Shown: positions 7,864-14,752 of the stretch, in pieces
How the letters are laid out: every line of letters starts with the position of its first letter
Position numbering within the stretch: the stretch's first letter is position 1
Assembly (NCBI GenBank): GCA_024277995.1
Contig: JAJRUD010000206.1
Coordinates: 1-35,298, forward strand
Direction: 5' to 3'
From: Chloroflexota bacterium
GTDB taxonomy: Bacteria; Chloroflexota; Anaerolineae; Anaerolineales; E44-bin32
Length of the DNA stretch: 35,298 bases
Notes under the pieces: generated by a model
What the model was told of the DNA's origin: nothing
The model's database searches: none
The model's input: the letters and a program-made list of their open reading frames with translations, nothing else
Position numbers and translations under genes: made by a program

Positions 7864-8718
7864 ATGGCAAAGTCAAGCTGGCGGCTCCTCGTCGGGTTCC
7901 TGCTCGGGTTCTCGCTCACGCTCGCAGCATGCGCGGTCCCCTACCGCGTGGCGGAGCCGAGCCCGGAAGAGCTCGCGGCGACCGTGGTGGCACAGACCGC
8001 CACGGCCGGGCAGCCCCGGGCCACCGAGACCGCCTCAGCAACGGCCTCCCCGACGGCAACGGCAACAGCGACGCCCATCCCTCCCACCGCGACGCCGACG
8101 GCCACGCGCACGCCGGGGCCACTGGTCGTCGAAGACGATTTCTCCTGGGACCGGGGCATCTGGCTCTGCGAGGGGTGCGCCATCGAGGACGGAACCTTGC
8201 GCTTCGGCCCCTTCCCCGTCTCCGACGCCTACGTGCAGCACGTCGCCTTCTGCAACCCCTGCGGCGAGGTCACCTATTATCGCATGGCAGTGGACGTCAC
8301 CTTCGGCGAGGGGCAGAGCGACAGGGGCTACGGGCTCATGGTGAGCGGGGGTGAGCACTACCTGATGACCTATGAGATCACGCCATGGCAGACGGTGGAT
8401 CTGTGGTTTCTTTACGACGAGCTGGGCGAGTGGGCGTGGATCGCCGGCCAATGGAGCGGCCTGGTGCGGCCGGGCAGACAGACCAATCGCATCGAGTTCG
8501 AGGTGAGCCCGACCATGTGGGAGGAGGTCGGCGACATCGCGCTGCGCGTCAACGGCCGCACGGTCCTGGTCCTCTACAAGCAGCCGACCTTCCCGGGCGT
8601 CGTGGGGCTGGCCCTCTACGGCCACGACGTATCGGTTTTTTTCGACAACTTCGAGTTCTGGACAGAGGAACAACCGGAGCCACTCATCGAGGGAGGATCC
8701 AGCTCACTGCAGGGATAG
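7864..8718 (+). CDS. Lipoprotein with Thr/Pro linker and beta-sandwich domain
   Basis: A 284-residue exported lipoprotein. A basic N-terminus and hydrophobic core end in a lipobox (LTLAAC), with Cys23 the lipidated residue. Residues about 45-84 are a low-complexity Thr/Ala/Pro linker with repeated TATA/TPTAT units, common in surface lipoproteins of Chloroflexota. Residues about 85-275 look like a concanavalin/LamG-like jelly roll of the 3-keto-disaccharide hydrolase (DUF1080) type. It opens with DDFSWDRGIW, has central strands such as YGLMVSGGEHYLMTYEIT and closes with VFFDNFEF. It is probably a surface carbohydrate- or cell-wall-binding module; catalytic residues are not evident. CEGC and CNPC pairs near 100 and 130 could form disulfides. 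ATG 7864 has AAGGGGG upstream. Confidence 0.75.
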   Translation: MAKSSWRLLVGFLLGFSLTLAACAVPYRVAEPSPEELAATVVAQTATAGQPRATETASATASPTATATATPIPPTATPTATRTPGPLVVEDDFSWDRGIWLCEGCAIEDGTLRFGPFPVSDAYVQHVAFCNPCGEVTYYRMAVDVTFGEGQSDRGYGLMVSGGEHYLMTYEITPWQTVDLWFLYDELGEWAWIAGQWSGLVRPGRQTNRIEFEVSPTMWEEVGDIALRVNGRTVLVLYKQPTFPGVVGLALYGHDVSVFFDNFEFWTEEQPEPLIEGGSSSLQG

Positions 8719-8720
8719 GG

Positions 8721-8752
8721 CTGGCGGGTGGGGGGCTCCCAACCCACGCCAG
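8721..8752 (+). terminator. Hairpin after the lipoprotein gene
   Basis: CTGGCGGGT (8721-8729) pairs with ACCCACGCCAG (8742-8752) with one bulged region. It starts two bases after the stop codon. There is no T-run. A competing pairing of GGGCTGGC with the later GCCAGCCC is also possible. Confidence 0.45.
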
Positions 8753-8794
8753 CTGCCAGCCCGTTCCGCGTGAAGCCACCTGGGCATGAAGGAC

Positions 8795-8820
8795 CGCGGC
8801 CGGCCATGCAGCCGGCCGCG
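8795..8820 (-). terminator. Hairpin downstream of tRNA-Arg
   Basis: Perfect 10-bp arms CGCGGCCGGC (8795-8804) and GCCGGCCGCG (8811-8820) surround a six-base loop. On the minus strand it begins four bases after the tRNA CCA end, where a tRNA terminator is expected. There is no T-run. Confidence 0.55.
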
Positions 8821-8824
8821 CGCG

Positions 8825-8901
8825 TGGCGCCCCTGGCGGGATTCGAACCCACAACCGTCGGATTAGAAGTCCGGTGCTCTATCCGGTTGAGCTACAGGGG
8901 C
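8825..8901 (-). tRNA. tRNA-Arg (anticodon TCT)
   Basis: On the minus strand the sequence folds as a standard cloverleaf. The acceptor stem is GCCCCTG with CAGGGGC, the D arm is GCTC/GAGC, and the T arm is GTGGG-TTCGAAT-CCCGC. The anticodon arm has loop CTTCTAA, giving anticodon TCT, which reads AGA and possibly AGG. The first anticodon-stem pair is a C-A mismatch; the other four pair well. The discriminator is G, and the 3' CCA is encoded (8825-8827). Total length is 77 bases with CCA. Confidence 0.95.
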
Positions 8902-9054
8902 ACAAAGGCGCCGAGAAGGGGAGTTGATCGAGCGCCGTCATTATCCCACAGGCGTCCTGCCGGTACAAGACGCTCCCCTTCAGCCGCTCCTCGACTTCCG
9001 CCCGCCGGCGTTGCCCGACGCCGGGCCGCGGTCGCGCGGGGCCTTGCAGGCGCT

Positions 9055-9504
9055 TCAGCCCTCCTCGATATAGGGACGGATCCCCTTGTAGACTCTGCGG
9101 CCGCTCAGCGTTCGCAGGATCACCTGAGGCGGCTTTCCAAGGCGCTCGCCCAATTCAAGCGCCGAGAGCGGAGTGTTGCCGTTGGCCAGGAAGATGCGGA
9201 ACACGGCATTGACCAGGCTGGTCTGAGGGGTGAGATAATCCGGCTGCTTGGAACAATGGGCGATCAGGGCATGTTGAATGCCCGGGACCCGGGTGACCTC
9301 CGCCGTTTCCGGGTCCACGTGATCAACCAGCACATCGGAGGCCATCTCTGCGAAGACTTCCTGATGCTCAGGGCACAGGTGGCTGCGCAGGTAAACATCC
9401 AGATCACGGCCGGCCCTGTCCCACCATTGATAGTCGATGTGAAATTTGGTCTCTAGCGTAGGGCGCACAAGCTGACGCGCGCGATCGATGCTGGTGGGGG
9501 TCAT
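9055..9504 (-). CDS. Unrecognised protein with C-terminal winged-helix-like region
   Basis: This 149-residue protein was not recognised by family. The first half is rich in aromatic and acidic residues and contains HLCPEHQEVF and AHCSKQPDY segments, whose Cys/His residues could bind metal or be structural. The last 45 residues (VFRIFLANGNTPLSALELGE, then RLGKPPQVILRTLSGRRVYK) read like a winged helix: helix, helix-turn-helix with basic recognition helix, then a wing ending in KGIRPYIEEG. ATG at 9504 is preferred to one four codons upstream, because it overlaps the stop of the preceding gene as ATGA and has GGAGGG just before it. It is co-translated with the 529-residue protein, so the two probably work together, perhaps on DNA or RNA polymerase (inference). 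Confidence 0.8.
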   Translation of the reverse strand: MTPTSIDRARQLVRPTLETKFHIDYQWWDRAGRDLDVYLRSHLCPEHQEVFAEMASDVLVDHVDPETAEVTRVPGIQHALIAHCSKQPDYLTPQTSLVNAVFRIFLANGNTPLSALELGERLGKPPQVILRTLSGRRVYKGIRPYIEEG

Positions 9505-11090
9505 GCATCCCTCCATGCCGATTCGTCAAAGCGCCAGTAGAGATCACCCACGTGCTGGTAATAGTGGCGCAGCATCAGCTCAGCGAAGATAGGGCCGGGC
9601 GGGACGCGACGAATGACGTTGACGCCGGAGTAGAGCGCCTGGGCATGCACGGCGCTCTGCGGGTTCAACTTGGCAAGCTCGCGGAAGACCTGAACCACCA
9701 GATGCTCCAGCGGCAGCTTGCGCTGAGGCCCCCGCAGCCACGCCTCATCCAACGCCGTGGCATCTACCATGCCCACCACCATCAGGTCGTCATATGCGGC
9801 GCCAACGGGGTGCTTGAGCATGGTAAAACCGATGCGGCCGTCCTCGAAAATGCTGATGGTTCGGATCCAATCGTTGCGCTTGCGTCGGTCGACGGCTTCT
9901 ACCACCACCTCGCCCACATCATCTCCGCGGCGGATGCGCACCAGCCCACCGGCCGGGAAGTCGTAGCGCCTGTACCACTCATCAAGGCCGAAGACATAGC
10001 GCTGCCGGCGCACGACCCACCCCGGGAACTTCTCACCGCTGTGAGCATCCACCAGGATGAAGCGGATGCGCGGTGCCTCGTATGCCGTCGGGAACATGGG
10101 GGCCAGACGCGAAGACAGGGGAAGCGCACCCACACGCCAATGTGGGAACAAGACCGACAGCACTACCTCATCGGGCGCCTCATCCGCCGCTTCCACCTGG
10201 CTCAGCTCGTCATCGAGCTGCCGTTCCAGTTCGAGCAGGGAATCCGTGAGCACGCTGCGATCGTAGCTGATCGGCTCGTACTCCAGGCGGGGCGGAGTGA
10301 AGAGCACTTCAGGCGGCTCGAGACGACGCAGGAACCACAGGATCTGGCCCGCCGGCCCCACCTCGTCAAAGCGCTCGTCCTCCTGAAGGGCATAGTCCAG
10401 CGAGAACTCGGCCAACAAGGGGTCCATCCCCGCCGGCAGCTCGATGTGTTCCAGCAGCGCGCTGGTGGGCAGCGGGCCGCCGCCGGCGACGTCGAGCACG
10501 GCCTCGGCGAGATTGAGGTGGCCTTCGTTGACCTCCGCCAGCAGGCTCTTGGGGAACCAGCGGCCGGCGATGCTGACGATGTCCTCGACCTCACTCAGCC
10601 GCTCCATCAGGCGCTGCTCGATCAAGTCTCCGAAGCGCTCCATTATCGCCTCGGGCTTGTCGAGCTCGCCCTCGGCCTGGACCTCGGGGACCTGGTTGAG
10701 CTTGTGCACAGCCAGTCGGGCCGCGAATTCGCGCTGCTGGCCGTCACCGTCGAAAGCCACCTGGATGACATCGAACTCGCCAAGATCAGGGTTGTCCCCC
10801 GGGCGCACGCCGACCACGCGTCCCGTGACGTTGTCGAGAGCGGGGAAGAGCAGGACCTCCCCCTCTTCGTAGGCCTCTGCCGGAAGGTATACGCGCTGCG
10901 CCTCATCGGCGGCGCGCAGCGCTTCCTGCTCAAGCCGCCTCAGACGAGCCTCGATGATCGGGCGGACGATCTCTCCGCTCGTGAGAGGCATTTCCCGCTC
11001 CATGAGCACGTTATAGATAAGATCGAGGTCGCCGTCCTCGATGGAAAAGGATTGCCAGTAGACTTCGGATGATTGGGAGGTCACAGACAC
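9501..11090 (-). CDS. Unrecognised 529-residue protein with internal winged-helix-like region
   Basis: A large soluble protein without signal peptide or membrane segment; its family was not recognised. The N-terminal 50 residues (DLDLIYNVLMEREMPLTSGE, then IVRPIIEARLRRLEQEA) look like an alpha-helical DNA- or protein-binding unit. Residues about 200-258 (GPLPTSALLEHIEL onward, ending FDEVGPAGQILWFLRRLEPP) resemble the HARE-HTH winged helix found in the RNA polymerase delta subunit and in some restriction enzymes. The region from about 270 to 529 is mixed alpha/beta and contains HWRVGALPLSSRLAPMFP and a repeated VVxVFRELAKL-like helix. The protein is acidic. The start is GTG at 11090, with GAAGG eight bases upstream; GTG 11084 is possible. 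It overlaps the downstream 149-residue gene by four bases. Confidence 0.8.
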   Translation of the reverse strand: MSVTSQSSEVYWQSFSIEDGDLDLIYNVLMEREMPLTSGEIVRPIIEARLRRLEQEALRAADEAQRVYLPAEAYEEGEVLLFPALDNVTGRVVGVRPGDNPDLGEFDVIQVAFDGDGQQREFAARLAVHKLNQVPEVQAEGELDKPEAIMERFGDLIEQRLMERLSEVEDIVSIAGRWFPKSLLAEVNEGHLNLAEAVLDVAGGGPLPTSALLEHIELPAGMDPLLAEFSLDYALQEDERFDEVGPAGQILWFLRRLEPPEVLFTPPRLEYEPISYDRSVLTDSLLELERQLDDELSQVEAADEAPDEVVLSVLFPHWRVGALPLSSRLAPMFPTAYEAPRIRFILVDAHSGEKFPGWVVRRQRYVFGLDEWYRRYDFPAGGLVRIRRGDDVGEVVVEAVDRRKRNDWIRTISIFEDGRIGFTMLKHPVGAAYDDLMVVGMVDATALDEAWLRGPQRKLPLEHLVVQVFRELAKLNPQSAVHAQALYSGVNVIRRVPPGPIFAELMLRHYYQHVGDLYWRFDESAWRDA

Positions 11091-11138
11091 CTTAGAACCT
11101 TCGATGTGTGCTGCCGTCTAGAACCTGTATGCGGCGCA

Positions 11139-11144
11139 ATTATA
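11139..11144 (-). promoter_or_regulatory. TATAAT box for the 529/149-residue operon
   Basis: Exact TATAAT on the minus strand (11144 to 11139), 48 bases before the GTG start, in an A+T-rich patch between divergent genes. No convincing -35 is visible. Confidence 0.45.
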
Positions 11145-11177
11145 CTACAACGCACATCATCAGCCCGCGAACCCGGG

Positions 11178-11183
11178 TACAAT
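11178..11183 (+). promoter_or_regulatory. Possible -10 element for the DUF2007 gene
   Basis: TACAAT (five of six matches) lies 50 bases before the chosen ATG. There is no clear -35. Confidence 0.3.
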
Positions 11184-11232
11184 GGTGAAGGGCCTTCACG
11201 CCTGAAGCCGAAGCGGCATGGGAGATCTTGCG

Positions 11233-11490
11233 ATGCATAGCGACGCCGGACCACAAGAATGGGTGCTGATCCATGAAGTCCCGGGCATGTTGGAGGCCGA
11301 GATCCTGCGCGGCATGCTAGAAGCCAACGGCATCCAGGTGATGCTCTCTCACGAATCCGCGGGCACCGCCATCGGCCTGGCAGCCGGGCCATTGGGCTGG
11401 GTCAAGATCCGCGTCCCCGTCACGCTGGAGGCGGAAGCCCGGCAACTGATCGACGATTACCGCTCCGGAAAGCTGGCCGCCGAAGACTGA
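11233..11490 (+). CDS. DUF2007-type small cytoplasmic protein
   Basis: An 85-residue protein matching the DUF2007 ('putative signal transducing protein') pattern. It opens with a WVLIHEVPG strand, then a helix that reads LEAEILRGMLEANGIQV, then a short strand, a small-residue loop and a final VKIRVP strand followed by a helix (EAEARQLIDDY). The fold is a ferredoxin-like babbab. The molecular role of this family is not established, though members are often fused to or located near signalling and secretion proteins. ATG 11233 is chosen because GGGAG lies eight bases upstream; ATG 11218, in frame, lacks a ribosome site. It is divergent from the unrecognised operon at 9055-11090 and convergent with the M23 peptidase gene. 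Confidence 0.75.
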   Translation: MHSDAGPQEWVLIHEVPGMLEAEILRGMLEANGIQVMLSHESAGTAIGLAAGPLGWVKIRVPVTLEAEARQLIDDYRSGKLAAED

Positions 11491-11534
11491 GCGCTCGAGC
11501 GGCGCGCCCGCCAACCACAGCTCGCTCACTCGCA

Positions 11535-12938
11535 TCAGGGGAAGGGACGCGCCGTCCACTCAAGAGGGTCCACTGGCACGCCGCCGACCCACACCTCCCA
11601 GTGCAGGTGGGGCCCCGTCACCCGCCCCGTGCCCCCCACCAGGCCGATCACCTGCCCAGGTTCTACCAGGTCTCCCTGCTCCACCAGGATCTGCGATTGG
11701 TGCAGATAGGCCGTGAAGACCCCCCACCCGTGGTCGATGATGGTCATATTGCCCCGCACGGTCAGCTCGCGCGCCAGCACCACGCGCCCCCTGGCCGGGG
11801 CGTAGATCGGCTGTCCCGTCCCGCCGTAGAAATCCAGCCCCGAATGATAGCGCGTGTATCCGGTGTTGTTGTAGTTGCGGCGCGAGCCGAAGCGCGAGGG
11901 GAAGGCGGTGGTGTACGGCGAGGGGAACTGGAAGGACCCCTCCCAAAGCCGCTCGGGCGTCACCTGGGAAACGATGGAGGCCACCAGCTCGTCCTCGGGC
12001 TCCGTCGCCGCCGGGTCCAGCGTCTCGGGCGGGACTATGAGCACGGGATCCATCAGGTACCCGCCCGTCACCACCCGCACCGGCTGCCGATAGGAATACA
12101 GGAGAGCGCCCCCCTTCGAGGCGTAAAGGCGCATCTCCATGTCGTAGAGCCCCGGCTCGGCCATGGCGTGCACCCCCTGCAGCGCGACGAAGTCCAGCGC
12201 GCCCAGTGCGTTGAAATAGAGCGGGCGTTCCCCCAGAGTCCCCTCCACCCACATGGGCTCACTCACTCCCAGGCGCACGACCAGCGTGCGCCCCTGGATC
12301 GCCGGCACGGGGTTGACCTCCAGCTCGAGCACAGAGGCCGGCAGGTCGCTGGCCGGGCGATCGCCGCCCGGCAGGGCCAGCGGCTCACCGGGCAACAACC
12401 ACAGGCGATCGCTGTGCTGGTTGAGAATCAGGACCTCCCACGGTGAGAGCCCGGCCCGCACAGAGACCTCCAGCAGGCTCTCTCCTACAACAGGAAGAAG
12501 CGTGGTGGCCGCCCGCAGCGCCGCCGGGCCTTCGGCGGCTCGCGGCACGATGAGCGGCTGCCCCAAATAGATCCGTTCCGGGTTGGTGACGCGATTGAGG
12601 CGCGCCAGCGCAGCCTCGGGCACCCCATATTGCAGGCTCAGGCTGTGCAGGCCTTCTCCGAAGGCCACATTATGGGTTTCCAGCACCCCCTCCATCCCCT
12701 CCAGACCCGGGATGACCAACGGGGTGCCCGGCACCAGCAGCGCGGGGTCTGCGATGGCGTTGGTCTCGATCAAAGCTTCGACAGTGGTGCCGAAGCGCTG
12801 CGCGATGTCCGTCAGGGTATCCCCGGGCTGGACCACATAGACCGGCCCGCCGCTCTGTGCCCCGGCCCCCGGGACGACGGTCAACAGCAGGAGCGCGAAG
12901 AGCAATAGGCCGGCCAGCCTCTTAGCCCAACCGGGCAT
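11535..12938 (-). CDS. Secreted LysM-repeat M23 metallo-endopeptidase
   Basis: A 467-residue cell-wall hydrolase. A signal peptide (basic AKR, hydrophobic core, likely cleavage after A27) is followed by three LysM peptidoglycan-binding repeats at about residues 32-76 (YVVQPGDTLTDIAQRFG), 83-128 and 138-182. Then come a 150-residue beta-rich spacer and a C-terminal M23 (LytM) domain. The zinc ligands are visible: H365 and D369 in HSGLD, and H446 in HLHW, with H444 as the catalytic partner. It should cut peptide crossbridges of peptidoglycan, or act as an EnvC-like activator if inactive, but all active-site residues are present. ATG 12938 is preferred (GGAG seven bases upstream, clean signal peptide) to the in-frame ATG at 12962. 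It overlaps the DUF192 gene by 17 bases. Confidence 0.92.
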   Translation of the reverse strand: MPGWAKRLAGLLLFALLLLTVVPGAGAQSGGPVYVVQPGDTLTDIAQRFGTTVEALIETNAIADPALLVPGTPLVIPGLEGMEGVLETHNVAFGEGLHSLSLQYGVPEAALARLNRVTNPERIYLGQPLIVPRAAEGPAALRAATTLLPVVGESLLEVSVRAGLSPWEVLILNQHSDRLWLLPGEPLALPGGDRPASDLPASVLELEVNPVPAIQGRTLVVRLGVSEPMWVEGTLGERPLYFNALGALDFVALQGVHAMAEPGLYDMEMRLYASKGGALLYSYRQPVRVVTGGYLMDPVLIVPPETLDPAATEPEDELVASIVSQVTPERLWEGSFQFPSPYTTAFPSRFGSRRNYNNTGYTRYHSGLDFYGGTGQPIYAPARGRVVLARELTVRGNMTIIDHGWGVFTAYLHQSQILVEQGDLVEPGQVIGLVGGTGRVTGPHLHWEVWVGGVPVDPLEWTARPFP

Positions 12939-13299
12939 CAACGAACTCCAACACATCGCCAATCTCTGCCCACTTCAGCATCTCCGGCGACCCCTCGACA
13001 ATGTACTGCGCCGGGGCCGCCGGCAGATACACGCGCCACGGCTTCGCCAGCCGTCGGTCCACAATCTTACCGCGCGAATCGAGCCAGAGGACACCTATGG
13101 GAAAGAAAACCGCGAACATGTGAATGGCCGTCCCGCTGCGGCTTTCCGCGGGTTCGACCAGAACCAACCCCTTGCCCCGGGGCAGCCGCCTGCGGAAGGT
13201 GAGACCCCGCAGGCGACACCAGTAGCTGGTACACCAGCGCGCCAGGCACAACAGACGCCCATCCTCATCACGTTTGCGCACCTCGACCCAGCGAGCCAT
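12922..13299 (-). CDS. DUF192 family protein
   Basis: A 125-residue cytoplasmic protein of the DUF192 family. The typical blocks are present in order: CRLRGLTFRRRLPRGKGLVL, SGTAIHMFAVFFPIGVLWLD, GKIVDRRLAKPWRVYLPAAP and VEGSPEMLKWAEIGDVLEFV. Function in the family is not known. A usual feature, an N-terminal signal or lipid anchor, is missing; instead the protein begins with a charged segment MARWVEVRKRDEDGRLLCLA. Two extra cysteines (LCLARWCTSYWC) add to the conserved region. ATG 13299 has GGAGGG three to five bases upstream. The gene starts only 16 bases beyond the terminator of the receiver gene and overlaps the peptidase gene, so it may depend on read-through. Confidence 0.82.
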   Translation of the reverse strand: MARWVEVRKRDEDGRLLCLARWCTSYWCRLRGLTFRRRLPRGKGLVLVEPAESRSGTAIHMFAVFFPIGVLWLDSRGKIVDRRLAKPWRVYLPAAPAQYIVEGSPEMLKWAEIGDVLEFVDARLG

Positions 13300-13315
13300 T
13301 GGCCCTCCCTACAGC

Positions 13316-13342
13316 AAAAACGGGGCGACCGCAGCCGCCCCG
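13316..13342 (-). terminator. Rho-independent terminator of the receiver-protein gene
   Basis: On the minus strand, CGGGGCG and CGCCCCG arms (13336-13342 and 13321-13327) flank an eight-base loop and are followed by five T residues (13320 to 13316). It lies 23 bases after the receiver stop. It is the only hairpin in the window with a proper T-run. Confidence 0.85.
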
Positions 13343-13365
13343 CTCTCCAGCATGTCCGATTTCCG

Positions 13366-13755
13366 TTATTTTTCGGTCACGCCCAGGATCTTCTCGACGC
13401 TCTCCAGCAGCTCCTGCGGTCCGAAGGGTTTGGTGATGTAGTCGTCGACCTTGGCGATGTGCAGGCCGAGTACCTTGTCGATGGACTGCGCCTTGGCCGT
13501 GACGACCACCACCGGGATAGCGCGCAGGGTCGGGTCAGCCTTGATCTGCTGGTAGACCTCCCAGCCGTCCATGTCGGGCATCATCAGGTCCAGCAGGATC
13601 AGATCCGGCCGCTCGCGCCGCACGGTCTCCAACCCTTCCACGCCGCCGTTCGCACCAATGACCTTGAATCCTTTACGCCCCAGAATCAACCGCACCAGGT
13701 CGATCATTTCGGGCTCGTCTTCGATGCAGACGACGCGTTTGTCTTCTGCGGCCAT
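13366..13755 (-). CDS. Stand-alone receiver-domain response regulator
   Basis: A 129-residue single-domain response regulator, CheY/PilH-like, with no output domain. The receiver shows the acidic pair E12-D13, phospho-acceptor Asp56 (LLDLMMPDMDG), a conserved Thr (VVVVTAKA) and the Lys-Pro pair in DYITKPFGPQEL. It most likely passes phosphate or binds a partner by protein contact; no kinase is adjacent, so the partner is unknown. ATG 13755 is preferred over an in-frame ATG eight codons upstream because GGAGG lies five bases before it. It stands alone between a 340-base intergenic region and its own terminator. Confidence 0.9.
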   Translation of the reverse strand: MAAEDKRVVCIEDEPEMIDLVRLILGRKGFKVIGANGGVEGLETVRRERPDLILLDLMMPDMDGWEVYQQIKADPTLRAIPVVVVTAKAQSIDKVLGLHIAKVDDYITKPFGPQELLESVEKILGVTEK

Positions 13756-14096
13756 GGGGTCCTCCGCGTGGGGTGCCAAGACGACCTAAGTGTACCATAG
13801 GCCCTTTATCGCGCAACCAACCTAAAGTCCTAGCCTGCAAGGCCCGCCCCGGGCCTGAGGCTCACCTGCACCCACGAGGCGGCTCCAGCGCAGGCGCCGG
13901 CATCAGGCTGCCATCGCCCGCGGCCATCCCCCGCATCGCACGCCAAATACTCACCAGTTTCTCATCCCCGATTAGGGGCGCTCTAAGCGAAGTCCACTAT
14001 CCTACCTACGTGTGATATAGCGTACGAGTGCATATATTTGCATAGATTTACAGGATTCCACACATTTCCTTAGATTCTGTCACGGAGGTCGAATGC
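13756..14096. other. Divergent intergenic region before the heme operon
   Basis: This stretch separates the receiver gene (-) and the MerR-type gene (+). The last 120 bases are clearly A+T-richer than the surroundings. They contain TATATT at 14033-14038 inside TGCATATATTTGCA (14030-14043), a short dyad that could be an operator for the adjacent MerR-type regulator, and a strong ribosome site GGAGGT (14084-14089). The -35 position at 14010-14015 is poor (GTGTGA). No RNA gene was recognised. Confidence 0.35.
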
Positions 14097-14741
14097 ATGA
14101 CTGCCGGCCCTAAATGGCTCACGCTCTCACAGGCTGCGGCGCTCCTGGGCGTCCACCCGACGACCGTCCGCAGGTGGGCCGACAACGGCCAGCTTCCCAG
14201 CCTACGCACGCCCGGCGGCCACCGGCGCTTCTCGGAAGCCGACCTGCGTTCCTTTTCCCAGCAGCGCGATCGCCTGAAGACCCTGGGCGGCCTCGAGCAT
14301 CTATGGGCCAACGAGGCGCTCGAGAAGGCCCGCTTCAGCCTGCAGAACCTGCAGAGCGACGAGGGGTGGATGGCGAGCTACGGCCCTGAGGAGCGCGAGC
14401 TGATGCGCTTGCTGGGCCGGCGCACACTGGGAGTGATGGTCGAATATGCGCTGCATCCCGATCGGCGTAAGGAGCTCCTGCAGGAAGCCCACGACCTGGC
14501 CTGGTCCTACGCCGAGGGCGCCAGGCGCAAGGGGTTGTCCCTCGTTGACGCGCTGCAGATCGTGCTTTTCTTTCGGGGCATCGTGCTGGACGCAGCCTTC
14601 CAGCTCCCCGATCAGGTCCAGCTCAGACCTGAATCGGCCCGCGGGCTGATGCACGAATTGAACACCGTCCTGAACGCGCTCGAACTCGGTGTGGCTGAAT
14701 GCTACCAGCCCACCGACTCCCTCAGCGCTGCACACACTTAG
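14097..14741 (+). CDS. MerR/excisionase-type regulator with RsbRD_N-like helical domain
   Basis: A 214-residue protein. Residues 6-55 are a MerR/BldC-type helix-turn-helix (WLTLSQAAALLGVHPTTVRR, then WADNGQLPSLRTPGGHRRFS, ending EADLRSF), which binds DNA with a winged helix. Residues about 85-205 are all alpha-helical and resemble the RsbRD N-terminal sensory domain (EEAHDLAWSYAEGARRKGLS-like core, followed by ALQIVLFFR). The likely role is regulating the heme operon that begins 11 bases downstream, with the helical domain sensing a ligand, possibly heme or an intermediate (inference). ATG 14097 follows GGAGGT by seven bases. The regulator shares a transcript with hemA, so autoregulation would also control heme synthesis. 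Confidence 0.85.
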   Translation: MTAGPKWLTLSQAAALLGVHPTTVRRWADNGQLPSLRTPGGHRRFSEADLRSFSQQRDRLKTLGGLEHLWANEALEKARFSLQNLQSDEGWMASYGPEERELMRLLGRRTLGVMVEYALHPDRRKELLQEAHDLAWSYAEGARRKGLSLVDALQIVLFFRGIVLDAAFQLPDQVQLRPESARGLMHELNTVLNALELGVAECYQPTDSLSAAHT

Positions 14742-14752
14742 GGGCCATCGTC

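Noticed and set aside
8902-9054. Attachment site beside tRNA-Arg
   Set aside because: No direct repeat of the tRNA 3' end and no integrase in the window.
9552-11072. Plus-strand frame of 506 codons opposite the 529-residue gene
   Set aside because: The minus-strand frame has an ATGA overlap, a ribosome site and better composition, so the plus-strand frame is a shadow.
11081-11392. Minus-strand 103-codon frame upstream of the 529-residue gene
   Set aside because: Antisense to the DUF2007 gene and over a promoter; composition not protein-like.
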